Below are positions 10,891 through 21,648 of a stretch of 64,000 nt of DNA, in pieces. Source of the DNA: Bifiguratus adelaidae (Eukaryota > Mucoromycota > Endogonomycetes > Endogonales); contig MVBO01000012.1 in assembly GCA_002261195.1 (NCBI GenBank), forward strand, positions 62,001 to 126,000, in the 5' to 3' direction. The number at the start of each line of letters is the position of its first letter. Within the stretch, counting starts at the first letter, position 1. The position numbers and the translations under genes are program-made. A model generated the notes under the pieces. The model was given only the letters and a program-made list of their open reading frames with translations, was not told the DNA's origin and did not search any database.

Positions 10891-11241
10891 ATGTCTAACG
10901 CATTGACCCGCTTCCGGACACCTGTCCGTACACTATTCACCACAGCTTGCAAGCGCTCCGAACCCAAACCGATACCCAAAAAGACAGGCAAGTTCCCCTT
11001 CATTCTAATCAAGTCAATGCCTACTGACCATTGATCAGGTTCTGTAACCGCCAACACCCCTCTCAAAGGCATCTCCTTCCTCAAAGACAAACCCGACCCC
11101 GTAGCTCAACCCGACGAAGCCTACCCACCCTGGCTCTGGACCTTGTTGGATGACCAACCGAGGGCGGGAAGAGCGGTCCATCGAAAGAATAACCGGGAAG
11201 GTATACGGGCTTCCAATTTCATGAAAAATAAGAAGACATAG
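10891..11241 (+). CDS. MRPL37: mitochondrial large-subunit ribosomal protein mL54 (Mrpl37)
   Basis: Two exons, 10891-10987 and 11039-11241, 99 residues. The 51-nt intron uses a GC donor (CAG|GCAAGT); it must be removed because it holds an in-frame TGA, and no GT donor restores frame. The N-terminus is a basic, Arg/Ser/Thr-rich mitochondrial presequence. The body shows YPPWLWTLLDD and KNNREGIRASNFMKNKK, both diagnostic of mL54. The stop codon is 32 bp from the stop of the convergent RING gene. Confidence 0.9.
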
Positions 11242-11273
11242 AGGTCTAGGAACACTAATGTACACAAGCTCTG

Positions 11274-12861
11274 TCATATAAACAATTGCAAAATGTCGGT
11301 GGCCTTTTTGATCTTTTTGTGGCACACGCCGCAGGATTTGGAGGGTTTGATGGTGGCATCGATGCATGGGCCGCAGTAGACGTGTCCACACGGCTTGATG
11401 GCAAAGATGGGCTTGCCTTCAAGGCCTCCATCGCACTTGGGACATATGACAGTGGGATAGCTGGAGGTGCTGGCCGTGCTATGCATTGTGTCGTCCTGAG
11501 TAGCATGGCCAGACGACCGTCGTCGCTTTCGCGCAGAGGTGCCAGGACCGTGTTGGGTATCATCGTCTTCGATGACGTCCGGAGGTGCTAATGTCCGTGT
11601 GAAGCCTTCTCGAGGAGGAGGAATTGGTTTGCCTGGTTTGGCCGTAGGTAAGGGAGATCCATAGGGATTTTCTTCGAAAAAGGGCATTGGGAGAGCGCTA
11701 TAGTCCAACTGAAACCCTGGATGCCATTGATCCTCAAAAGCGTAGGCAGCGAGGAAGGAGCCTGGGAAATTGTGTTGTGCTGTATCCCTTTGCGATCGCA
11801 GTCGCGGCCGCGAAGGGTTCTGTAGGCTTTGTCGAAAATGGTAGTGATGGTGGCGGCCTCGGGTATTCATGGCACTCTGTAGAGCGGCAAACAAGCCTAC
11901 AACACCTAGTCAGTCATGCTCGTTCATGGGCGTCCTTTTGTGTGACCTACCCTCTAAAACGGTGTGACGACGGGTGTTGGATGGTGTGTTGGATGCGCGC
12001 GGAGGTTCACCACGAACCACATGAGTAACAACCACATCGTCATCAGTGGCATCATCTCGTTCTGTGTCGCTCAGTTCAATCACTTGTTGCTGATCGCTGC
12101 GTTGACGGTGGGTGAGATCAACCGCCTCCGAACGTTGTGATGCATATGCTGTAGAAATGGCATCGGTTAGACAATGTACCGAGGTATAGCAAGCATGCGT
12201 TTTCGTCTCCATACCCGCTGGATCATGTTCCCCATCGGTAGCTGCTCCTCCGGTCCTTGTCCATGGCAATTGATGATTTCTTACGGAAGACTCGGGTAAT
12301 GCTTGTTGGTGATGAGAGCGGGTTCGCGAGCTAGGTGGAGGTGATGGTGTTCGAAATGGTCGTGCATGCAATACTGGCGATATTACTTGATTGAAAGATG
12401 ATGCGTCATCATCGTGGCCCACAGAAGGACGTGCAAGTGTCCAGTGAGGTGGAGGCCCTTCTCTAACGGTTTCTGGTACCATTTGCGTCTGGTCAAAGAC
12501 AATCGTATTTCTTCGTAGAGGTGGCGTAGGTGACCATACTATCCTACGACCGTAATCTCGCTCTACATGACGTGCGTTCATTTAGTCATCGTCAAGCGCA
12601 AGATTCCGCCACTGTCAACTCACCGGTGAATGTCGGGTGACCTTCTCTTGTGCGCTCGGACGGCATGCCATTACCATCACCCGCCACTTCGTGTGATGTC
12701 CGCTTCCTGCGTCGACTCGATAGCCGTCGCTGCTCTCCCTCGTGAGCAGAATCTGGGCACCCTGTGAGCTCATTCTCTGGAGCTCCAGAAGATATGCGTC
12801 TTCGCTTCTCTGGCCGTTCATCATGTACTGACGGTGACCTTGATGGCAACACGCTCGTCAT
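11274..12861 (-). CDS. RING-finger protein with SUMO-interaction motifs, candidate STUbL
   Basis: Three exons: 12861-12624, 12562-11951 and 11896-11274; 490 residues. The N-terminal 400 residues are disordered, with basic patches (KRRR, SSRRRKR) that look like nuclear signals. Around residues 225-260 there are hydrophobic patches next to acidic runs: VDLT, then VIELSDTERDD, then VVVTHVV, resembling tandem SUMO-interacting motifs. The C-terminal RING (about 430-480) has CPKCDGG, CGHVYCGPC and CGVCHKK and ends within about 15 residues of the zinc site. The layout recalls Slx8/Rfp/RNF4 SUMO-targeted ubiquitin ligases acting in the nucleus, but that assignment is inference. The gene is intact. 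Confidence 0.75.
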
Positions 12862-12984
12862 ACTACGTTACGTCCCCCTAGGTGTTGGCGCTTGAGGGTG
12901 CAAAAAGACGATCGGAAGGCTTTTATTCCACTAGTTAATTAATCACTTTAATTCCTTTATTGCATTGACTGGTTCATTTACAAC

Positions 12985-14968
12985 TTATTGACGAGGATGG
13001 AATTCGACATACAAATCATGGATATGTTGGAGTACAACACCACGGGCATCCAGATGATCTTTCCAGATTGAGTCTTCTGGGAGCTTGAAGGTGTATTTGC
13101 GTACTAGCATGGAGAGGGTGACGCGTTGTTCAATCAAGCTAAAGTTTGTGCCAATGCCTGCGAGAAGGTAAAATGTCAATACCGGAGCAACAGTAATGGA
13201 CTTCATACTGACATGATCTGGGGCCATTGGAGAAGGCAAGCCATTCATACGATCCTCGGGCGGTATAGCCATCAGACTTCTCGCCCGTTAGAGCATTGCC
13301 CTGGAATCGATCTGGTTTGAATTCCTCAACATCATCACCCCAATACTTTGGATTGTGATGGATAGAATGAATATTAAGGGTGCAGCGGATGCCCTTGGGA
13401 ATGATGTATCCGTCACCCATGTCCACTTCTTGAGCTGTCTTTCGTGCTGGCAGTTGGCCGACACTAGGTCGGAGACGAAGCGTTTCCTTCATGACCAGAT
13501 CTAGGAAAGGCATCTGCTTTGTTTGCGCAAAGGTTGGTACCTTCAATTCATCTTCTTCAGTTTCAATGGGGCCAAGAGCCTCGATTGCTTCCTCGAATAA
13601 ACGTTGTTGATATTCTGGGTTGCGAGCCAAAAAGTAGATGGCACTTGCTAGTGCATTGGCAGTAGTATCGTGCTACAAAACCGGTTACTCTCTGATTTCG
13701 ACATTGCGAGAATGGTTTACTCACGCCAGCCAAAAAGAAGATGGCGACATTGTCCCGAAGCTCCTTGAGGTTCAATCCCTTACCACCCTCCTTGTTCTCG
13801 TCGTCATAGCAGGCCTTGATCATCATGGTCAAAAGATCGTCCTTGTCGTGCATATCGGTACCGCCGTTGGCAGCACGCTTCGCTTCAACGTCAGCTTGTT
13901 TTGCCTTGATAATATCGAAAAGTAAATTGTCATACTTGATGACAGCCTCTGTATGAAGCTTGCGACGAGCTCCGAGAGGGAAGCGGTCCAATATGGGAAA
14001 AAGAAAGTAGAGCGGATTCAATGAAGCTGTAGACGGGTTATCAAACTGTCTTGACTCAAGATACGTGCCATGCGCTTACCATTCATCAGGGTGTTGTAGG
14101 TCTTGACATATTCTCCATCTGGATTTTCAAGCGACTATAAATCTGATCAGCAACAGAACAGAAGGCAACAACCATACGTGCTTACCTTGAAATCGAACCC
14201 AAAGCCGGCAAGTCCAAGAGCATCAAGGGTCATTCTATACGAAGGATGAGCACAGAGTTTGCACAAAACGACAAATGAACACTTACCTGGTGAACACGTC
14301 ACCAAGATCCACCTTGCCTTCCTTGGCCATAGAAGCATCGATCACATTGCTCATCTTTCGGACACAATGGCCAAAGACGTCCGTGTCCCAATTGCGATGA
14401 AAGGCGGGGTTAGCAATCTTTCGGTGTCGTCGCCATGTACCGCCATTTGAAAACACCAGATTGACGCCTCCTAAGAACTTGGCGCTTAACGTGTATTTTC
14501 CTTGGTCCTCTGGCGATTCCTTGAGGAAGACATCAGAGCTTGTCAGCATCTTCTTGGCGTATTCGGGGGTCGCAAAATGGACCATGTCTTGGCCAACAAG
14601 CTTCATCTATACCAACAGTAAGCGACCATATGATCAAAACGAGATCGACTTACCCTCACAATACCATGCTTTTGCAAAATGTCACCAAACGGCTTTCGTC
14701 GCTCTGTGACTGAATCAGTGGTAAACATCGTTTTCAACACCTTCCAATTATCAGCTTCAGGAATAGCTAAATATCCGGCTGGTCTTCGAGGCCGTATTGC
14801 TCGGCGACCAATGAACAGAACGCTCACAACGGCAATAGCCAACGACAAGGTCTTGCGACGCTCGACATATTGTCGAATTGAGTTCAGGAGGGCATCTAGT
14901 TCTCCAGACTGCAGACGGTGGAAAACCTCCAGTAGATTATTGGTGGCTTTGCCTATCACCCCACTCAT
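12985..14968 (-). CDS. cytochrome P450 monooxygenase
   Basis: Seven exons: 14968-14654, 14606-14287, 14234-14186, 14134-14080, 14026-13725, 13672-13213 and 13157-12985; 557 residues. There is an N-terminal membrane anchor (about 40-55). Visible P450 motifs are the C-helix GGTWRRHRKIANPAFH, I-helix AGHDTTANA (about 346), ExxR as KETLRLRP (about 411) and the haem loop FSNGPRSCIGTNF with the proximal Cys near 501. The Cys codon is split T|GC across the last intron, whose donor is GTCAGT. Clan resembles CYP4/CYP5xx-like fatty-acid or xenobiotic hydroxylases; substrate not deducible. All key residues are present. Confidence 0.95.
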
Positions 14969-15299
14969 TGCGACAAACAGATTGAGAATCCGTCAACGTG
15001 GCCCCGCTTATATGCTTGTCCCGACTGGCAAAAGCAGATTTGTCAACCGAAACGCCCCATTTATGGTAACTCAACGTTATAAAATGCCCTGTGTTTTTAC
15101 GGAAACAAATGTGGCGTGTCTTTGTGAGTTATTCTGCGATGAAGGGTCCATTTATGGTTATAAAAAAGGAAATCCATGTGATTTTATCAGTTTTTTATGA
15201 TTTCTGAAATGGGCGATTTACAGCCCCGCATGCATCTGATCGTAAGACCGCGAACGCCGCGCATGGCATGACAAGTGTATGATTAAATGACAATTACCT
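14969..15299. other. intergenic region between P450 and DCAF7 genes
   Basis: 331 bp on the 5' side of the P450 gene and 3' side of DCAF7. A/T-rich near 15160-15200. No gene seen. The segments at 15055-15070 and 15145-15160 share the word CATTTATGGT, so there may be a short direct repeat upstream of the P450. Confidence 0.4.
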
Positions 15300-16867
15300 C
15301 TATTTGAGACCATCTCCACGTAAGGCCTGTATTGTTTTTCCCGAAGCCATAGCTAGCCAATCGGGTACGGTGTAGTTCCACGACACATGGTTGATCTCGT
15401 TTTCGGCTGTGTGCGCACGGACAGGATCCAAGGCTGGCTTCACGGCTTCTTTGCTGTGGTGATGACGATGGTGGTGACCTTGGGTATGACCATGCAACGC
15501 GTTATTGGACTTGGATTGGGCCGTGTTCATGTCCCACAGCAACAACTGGCAATCATCGGCTAAATGTTTGTAATTAGCCGTTGCTGATGTACTGGATATG
15601 CGGGGTGATTCACTTACCGCCCGTCGCGATTTGACCAGCTGTATGGGGAGACCAGCTCATGCAATTGACACTATCGGCGTGACCAAAGAGCTGAGTCACA
15701 GGCACACCCGGAACGCGTACATCGAGTATTTGGACGGAATGAGAGTTGAATTGGAATGTTGCTAGGTAGTTGGCTTCTAGGCGATTGAACTGAAGCCGTA
15801 AAAGAGATTGCGAAACGAAAGATGGTGCAGCAGCAGACTGGTTTTGGTGATGTGAGGAGGTGGTTTTGCCGGAAGCGGCAGGTGTTTCGTAAATGATGGT
15901 AGAATGTTCGAGTTGCCTAGGAACAGGCCAAAGTCAGGCCCAAGTTGCAAAGTCACATCTGCTATCGTGCTTACCTTAGATCAAACATGCGTACGCTGCC
16001 ATCAGCGCCTACACTGGCAAAGATATCCGAACTGCCGTGGGCGAAGGCGACATCGAACACTTCTCGATCATGTGCAATCAATTGGGTTTTCGCCTGCCTT
16101 GTTTCGACATTCCAGACGGTACAAGTAGTGTCGATGGATGAGGTCACAATCAATGATGGTTGATGCTCGTTCCAGTCAAAGGAAGTCAGAGGAGCGGAGA
16201 ATGTTTGCTTGTTCTGCAATCATCGATCGTTAGGTTCAGGGTATGGAATCCTCAAGGCACCTGCGCGTCCTACATTGGCTAGTTCTGTTTTGATTTTGAG
16301 TTGTTTAGCATGGTTGGGATACAATCGTCTTGAGGAACTCGGAATATGCCCTCCTTGTGACGGTGGCTCTGCGTCTGTGAGCTCCCATAATCGTAGAATA
16401 TCTGATGTTGTAGCAATGGTGTCTGAAGGTTTGTTGGCAAGCTACCCTTCTTCTCAGTAACGGATCCTCGTGGTCTCATTCATCACTTACTCTCGCAGGC
16501 TCCCACTGTAGCTTGCTGATAGGATAGCCATGGTCAGCCTCGGCTGTCACAACAAAGTCTTGTCCAAGGTTCTGGTATTGATTGTCACCTCCCCTCAGAG
16601 ATATAACTTGCAGCTAGCCGAGCCAGGCAGAGACGTTTAACGCGTGCCAGAAGCGCAAAGCCCTTGAGCGGTGTTTTAACTCACCTTATTGCTTAACTGC
16701 TCTAAAAAGCTACCAAGCGCAATCTGGAAGCCGTCACTCTTCTTCTTTGACCAGTCCATGGCATATACTGGCCATGGCGCTGTATAATTGTACGTGTACT
16801 TCTCCTGATTGATTGCCGGCATCGGCATCCTATCCGATGCTCGCACCGGATCGTAAGCGTACGCCAT
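15300..16867 (-). CDS. DCAF7: DCAF7/WDR68 (HAN11/TTG1) WD40 protein
   Basis: Six exons: 16867-16685, 16613-16491, 16441-16274, 16213-15975, 15916-15618 and 15559-15300; 423 residues. It matches DCAF7 landmarks in order: [103 protein letters not shown] (read across an intron) and [21 protein letters not shown]7 docks DYRK/HIPK kinases and serves CUL4-DDB1 ligases (family knowledge). It is longer than the animal protein (about 340) because of His/Ser-rich inserts. Its ATG lies only 27 bp downstream of the stop codon of the upstream same-strand gene. Confidence 0.95.
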
Positions 16868-16894
16868 GGTCCAACAGGTCTCTGAATTTGGCAG

Positions 16895-17992
16895 TCAATT
16901 TAATCGCGCCTTCCAAGCATCGTACAAGACTTGCAGATCATCCAGCATTAAACGTCTATGACACTCAAATCCCATCAAAAGCTTTGCTTTCTCCGTGCTG
17001 CAGACCAGATACTTTTGTCCAGCTTTAGCGACAGGGATATGTGACACGTCTACCACTTCAATGTTTCCTTCGTATCCGGCAATACGTGCATAGGTTTCAG
17101 CGATGGAGCGATTGGTATAGCGCGATTCATCTACGAGATGAAAGGCCTGTCCAACGATGTTCTGCCGCACCGAGGGAGTGCATACGAGCAGGTATGCTCT
17201 TACAAGATCATCAATGTGAATTTCTGACCATATGAGATCAGGAATGCCCTACAAATGACGGTGTGAGAAATGATGAACAATAACGAGAGCGAACAGCTTA
17301 CTCTAATCTGGGGTGCCTTGCCTTCATGAATGTTTGCCCAATGCGAGACAAAATGGCGGGTTTTCCGTCCGTACACATATCCGGGGCGCAAGACAACGCC
17401 ATGTACCTTCCCATTGCTACGCTCATGTACACTCAACACTTTCTTCTCGTTACGTATTCGTGCCGGTAAGAATGCTGACCCGTCTTCGTCCAATTCGGCC
17501 GTGTCTTCTTCAATGCGATGGTCGGGCTTGTGAGGTGAACCTTTATATACATTGATGCCAGACGTGTAGACAAATAAACTCGGGGTGGAGCTAGACGTGC
17601 TCATTAGCCCATTCAAGATTGCATCTGTGGTGATCGTATCAACGTCATAGTTGCTTGAGGTGTGTCAGAACATATGCGCTCGACATCTAAACATTCTCAC
17701 CTGTAGTCCGAGCCGCAGTGAATAACAATAGGACATTTTTTGGCACTACACAGGTATGCGTCAAGAGTTGAGTTTTGATATGTTAGTTCAAAGCTACGCA
17801 CATATCTATCCAAGCTTCAGGTTGACCGAGGTCGCCATGAACTGGAATAATCTCATTCTTCGCCAGCGTTGAAGCCTTTGCTTGGTTTCGGCAAAGTCCA
17901 TAGACACGATGACTAGCTTTCCGGAAGGCATTGGCAACTTCTTCGCCAATGTAGCCTGTAGTGCCAGTGATAAAGACGTCTCGCAAGTCCAT
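16895..17992 (-). CDS. NAD(P)-dependent epimerase/dehydratase-like reductase (extended SDR)
   Basis: Four exons from ATG 17992: 17992-17802, 17745-17701, 17653-17302 and 17248-16895; 313 residues. The N-terminus MDLRDVFITGTTGYIGEEV carries the GxxGxxG Rossmann motif. Further landmarks are PIVIHCGSDYS, FVYTSGINVY, VVLRPGYVYGR and SEIHIDDLVRAYLL, all typical of atypical/extended SDRs related to NAD-dependent epimerases. Substrate unknown. An in-frame ATG 20 codons upstream (18052) overlaps the start codon of the divergent gene in the palindrome CATG; I prefer 17992 because the Rossmann strand then begins at residue 5, which is usual. No TAG/TGA defects. Confidence 0.85.
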
Positions 17993-18050
17993 CGACTTGT
18001 CCAGGGCAGAAAGCCTAATTTGGAATGCGGCGTCTTCGGCTTTTACAGTC

Positions 18051-18758
18051 ATGGCACAGAAGCCAGTCGATCAACATGCTGACGACTTGGACGGCGAAGG
18101 ACATGCTACGTCTCAACGACCGTCACTCGACGCCTTGACTACGCAGAATGAGGCACTGGACAGCAGTCTGAGTCCGAGTGAGGACAAAAGCTTAGACGAG
18201 CTCAGACAAGACTTTAAGACTGTGTTGACGGGAAGTTTCGGCGGCAACTTAGACTCCGACACCAGCAGCCTGGCTCAACGATTGTATGCAATAGCGCATG
18301 ATAAAGCCCTTGCAGTATGCTTGCACACCATCGCTGGATATGATTCGAGTCAAAAGCAACGAATTTCCAAGGAAGCATGGCAGTCCGGTTTGGAGGGTAT
18401 TGCCATAGAATCACTTTTGATCATACAGAAATCTACCGAGCAGCAGGCTTGCGTCCTTGATGCCGACGACTTGTATATAAGCAAATTATCCGATTGCCCT
18501 GGATACTTCGATCAGCAATTTGGGCATACTCCCCCGGATGCATTTCAAGACCTAACTCGGCGGTGGCCGGTAACCAGCCCGGTGAATAATTCGGCGGTAA
18601 CAAAGAAGTGTGCTTTGGAGTTAGCCATTGAGCTTCAATGTACAACTTTTCTTGCGAATTCGACAGTCAAGAACGTGGTGGATGTAAGCGCGAAGACTGT
18701 TCAGCAAGTTTATCGGAAAGCTCAAGTGTACTTTAGCTACTTTATTCAGGCAAACTAA
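18051..18758 (+). CDS. uncharacterised protein, single exon
   Basis: ATG 18051 to TAA 18756-18758, 235 residues, no intron needed. N-terminal third is acidic and disordered. The middle and C-terminal parts are helical, with a final stretch (KKCALELAIEL...STVKNVVDVSAKTVQQVYRK) that vaguely resembles a cyclin/TFIIB-type helical repeat with a helix-turn-helix. I do not recognise the family and give no function. It starts 58 bp from the divergent reductase (using ATG 17992). Confidence 0.6.
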   Translation: MAQKPVDQHADDLDGEGHATSQRPSLDALTTQNEALDSSLSPSEDKSLDELRQDFKTVLTGSFGGNLDSDTSSLAQRLYAIAHDKALAVCLHTIAGYDSSQKQRISKEAWQSGLEGIAIESLLIIQKSTEQQACVLDADDLYISKLSDCPGYFDQQFGHTPPDAFQDLTRRWPVTSPVNNSAVTKKCALELAIELQCTTFLANSTVKNVVDVSAKTVQQVYRKAQVYFSYFIQAN

Positions 18759-18833
18759 GCTTGGCGCTTACGGTTGTTCCATGGTACCATCGTCACACGG
18801 ACAATGGTCGATTAGGGCCAATCCATCTTCCGA

Positions 18834-20143
18834 ATGACGAACCGGTATCACAATCCCGCCCTATTGCGAATATTAGCCCAACATTCCTCCAGATTATCCT
18901 CAACAGCACAAGTATCAGGTAAGTTGTCTCATATGTAGTGCCTTACTTGTGACCGACCCGGCTGACGCTTGAAAAGGTATCGGAATTTGATATACCAAGT
19001 TCACAGTGTGGTGTTTCTCTACTTATACCTTCACGTTCTCTTGGACTCGGACTACAAAAACAGTTGGCCTGATGGACAGACCCGGATCTTTTACATATTT
19101 ATACTGGGCGAACTTGCTGATTCCATCTTTTTGGTAACATCATCCTCTCTTCTTGTTTGTTTGCCATTTTCTGATGGCTCTTGCTAGCATATTTCCAAGG
19201 TTTCAACGCAAGCCTGGAGAATTTGGTTGCAGTTGCCTTCGCTTGTGGTTCTGGTGGCTTCCATGCTATTGAGATACCGCGGCCTTGCCTCACAGAATAA
19301 TCCAGAAGAGATGATCTCGTCCATTCAGGAATCGTATACCTGCTTATGCGTCGTCTGCCCGGCCATCTTTTCACTTGTCGTCTTTCAATTTGAACATTAC
19401 GAACCCATAGGCAAGGCAACTACGCTAATCTCTCGTTGTCTGAGGAGTGGTCTACCTGTTGTTGCAGCTGCGGCTGTACTAATAAGTGGTTTCTGGCTTG
19501 CCATATGGCGCATCGAGGAAGACGAGGAATCGATGTATGTTCTTCGGTGGTTAGTGTTGGGTGCATTTGGGTAAGTCAATTTAGTAAATTATCAGAGCGG
19601 AGAAGCTAAAGGCGCTTGATTTGCAGAGCTCCCGACTTGGAGAAGACAATTCGCTACAATCCTTTACCCAATGCCCTCCTCTTCTTCTCCTTCCTCTTTC
19701 TGGTCACATTTCTCCTTGGTTCGCTGATGATCGCCATATTCATTGCCACGTACCAACAGATCATAACGCAAATTGACGACATTTGGCAATTGCAACGGGC
19801 TACCGAGGTGGTACACTATGTGTATCAACCATTATTCCTATACTTTCCGCCTCCTTGGAATCTCTTATCTTACTGCGTCTCCCTCCTCTCCTTCATTTGC
19901 GGTCTCGCACTCGGTTTCGTAGTATTACTTGTGCGCAAGCTGCGAAATCAATCCTCAAGCGACTTGAACATCACTTCAACATGGACCACCATACTATCCA
20001 TCTCGCGTTCGGCTAGCAGGACAATGCAGCTCCTCCTTTGGGGAATATTATTTGGTCCTCTGTGCCTTATCCTGCAGATATTAGCATACCTCTTCACCAG
20101 AGCTAGATGCATGTATAGATGCTGGCGTTGCTCTTTGTCATAA
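18834..20143 (+). CDS. YVC1/TRP-like cation channel protein
   Basis: Modelled as 18834-18918, 19000-19133, 19188-19570 and 19627-20143 (372 residues). The last three exons are secure; the first exon and its 81-nt intron are tentative. There are about seven hydrophobic segments. The region FLLGSLMIAIFIATYQQI followed by IDDIWQLQRA and YVYQPLFLYFPPPWNLLSY fits S6, the TRP-helix region and the downstream segment of fungal Yvc1-type vacuolar TRP channels. Yvc1 releases vacuolar Ca2+ (family knowledge). The protein is much shorter than Yvc1 (about 675), missing a large cytosolic N-terminus, so it may be an incomplete model or a minimal relative. Confidence 0.65.
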
Positions 20144-20300
20144 TTCCATTGTTCAATGAACTACGTCATCAATTTTTTCTTCTTTTGCAAGCGTTAGAGA
20201 GTGAAGACCTTCATGAACGCTGGTCTCGCTGGGATATCCCACACGACTGTATAGCCCTTCTTCGACTCGGTAGTGTACTAGTTGTGACTCGGAACTCTCC

Positions 20301-21509
20301 ATGTCAACTAGGAGGGATCAGCGATCTGGGATCGGTAGTGCATGTTACCGGGCCGCTGTGTCCTCGAGTACCGCACCCATACCTACACCTAGTACGCACG
20401 AGACAGTGTATCACAAGAAGCGAAAGACGAGCGCAACTTCCCATCCTATTGTTGCAGCCCCGCAATATCCCCAGTCGCAAATCCAGCAAATGGAGAACGC
20501 CGATCTCGCGGAGTTACGACAGCAAGGCGGGATCAAGAGCGGGAATACAACACCCGTCTTAACAAACAGCCTGCGGAAGCAACTGCATGTACAGACTCCT
20601 GACGCCGATACTAGAAGTCCTCCCTCTTCCCAAGTTACAAGCCATACCAATCTTCTCTCGGCCTCGCATCCTGGGGTGAATGGAGAAGCGTCACTGACGT
20701 CGTCCGGCGACAGCGTACATCCACATCCGGTAGCTGAGAATGCTATAGCACCGACAATATACTTGCAAGTGCCTGAATACTTTTATAGTATTGACATTTT
20801 CCATCTCATAAACCTTCTTGGTGAGAATCACATCTTGACAGCGTGCAAGGTACTCGTTCTAACACATTCCTCAGCCGACATGCTCAATCGGCTGGTATCT
20901 CACAACGACCTCATTCCGCTAACACCATCGAATCTAACGCGTTTTCATTCGCGTGCTCCGCCGTCCATCTCAGTTCACGAATATTTAAAGCGAATAGTTA
21001 AGTACACCTCCGTTGAAAAGGCGCCATTAGTGTGTCTTTTAGTCTACATTGATCGTGTCTGTGACAAACATCCAACCTTCACCATCAATTCCCTTACTGT
21101 CCACCGTTTCATCATCACTGGCATCACTGTAGCCGCAAAAGCGTTATGCGATTCGTATTGTACGAACTCGCACTATGCAAAGGTGGGCGGCATAAGCACG
21201 CAAGAGCTCAACACATTAGAATTAGAGTTCTTGAGCTTGCTGAGTTGGCAACTCGCGTGCACTGGCGTCACGCTACAGCAATACTATGTCAACCTTGTGC
21301 GCCAACACCCTGCCTACGTTCGACGGCGTGATCGGCATCCAGACGAGTTTTCTGGCCATAAAGAAGAGTTGACCAAAGGATCTCCAGCTGGATCCGAGGC
21401 ATCTCTTCTAATTAGTTTGGATGAAGAGACCAACGAGCGGGTCGATCAAGCAGCCTTGGCCGACTTCTCCTCACTCCTGTCCCGGGAGGGTGTCGATTAC
21501 ATTGCATGA
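20301..21509 (+). CDS. Pho80/Pcl-type cyclin
   Basis: Intronless, ATG 20301 to TGA 21507-21509, 402 residues. Ser/Thr/Pro-rich N-terminus (about 1-205) then a PHO80-type cyclin box (PF08613): FHSRAPPSISVHEYLKRI, VEKAPLVCLLVYIDRVC, TVHRFIITGITVAAK, KVGGISTQELNTLELEFL. These cyclins activate Pho85-family CDKs in phosphate and nutrient control. Specific partner (Pho80 or a Pcl) cannot be told from sequence alone. Convergent with the phospholipase D-like gene. Confidence 0.92.
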   Translation: MSTRRDQRSGIGSACYRAAVSSSTAPIPTPSTHETVYHKKRKTSATSHPIVAAPQYPQSQIQQMENADLAELRQQGGIKSGNTTPVLTNSLRKQLHVQTPDADTRSPPSSQVTSHTNLLSASHPGVNGEASLTSSGDSVHPHPVAENAIAPTIYLQVPEYFYSIDIFHLINLLGENHILTACKVLVLTHSSADMLNRLVSHNDLIPLTPSNLTRFHSRAPPSISVHEYLKRIVKYTSVEKAPLVCLLVYIDRVCDKHPTFTINSLTVHRFIITGITVAAKALCDSYCTNSHYAKVGGISTQELNTLELEFLSLLSWQLACTGVTLQQYYVNLVRQHPAYVRRRDRHPDEFSGHKEELTKGSPAGSEASLLISLDEETNERVDQAALADFSSLLSREGVDYIA

Positions 21510-21648
21510 TTCATACGATGCATCTAGCTCATACTCACGATACCTCAACATGCATTTTACCCTGTAACAACGTTTGTATATACGCACACGGAGAATGTAG
21601 ATTGACAACACAGCTTAGTACACTAATAGACTCCTGTCATTCTCGATA

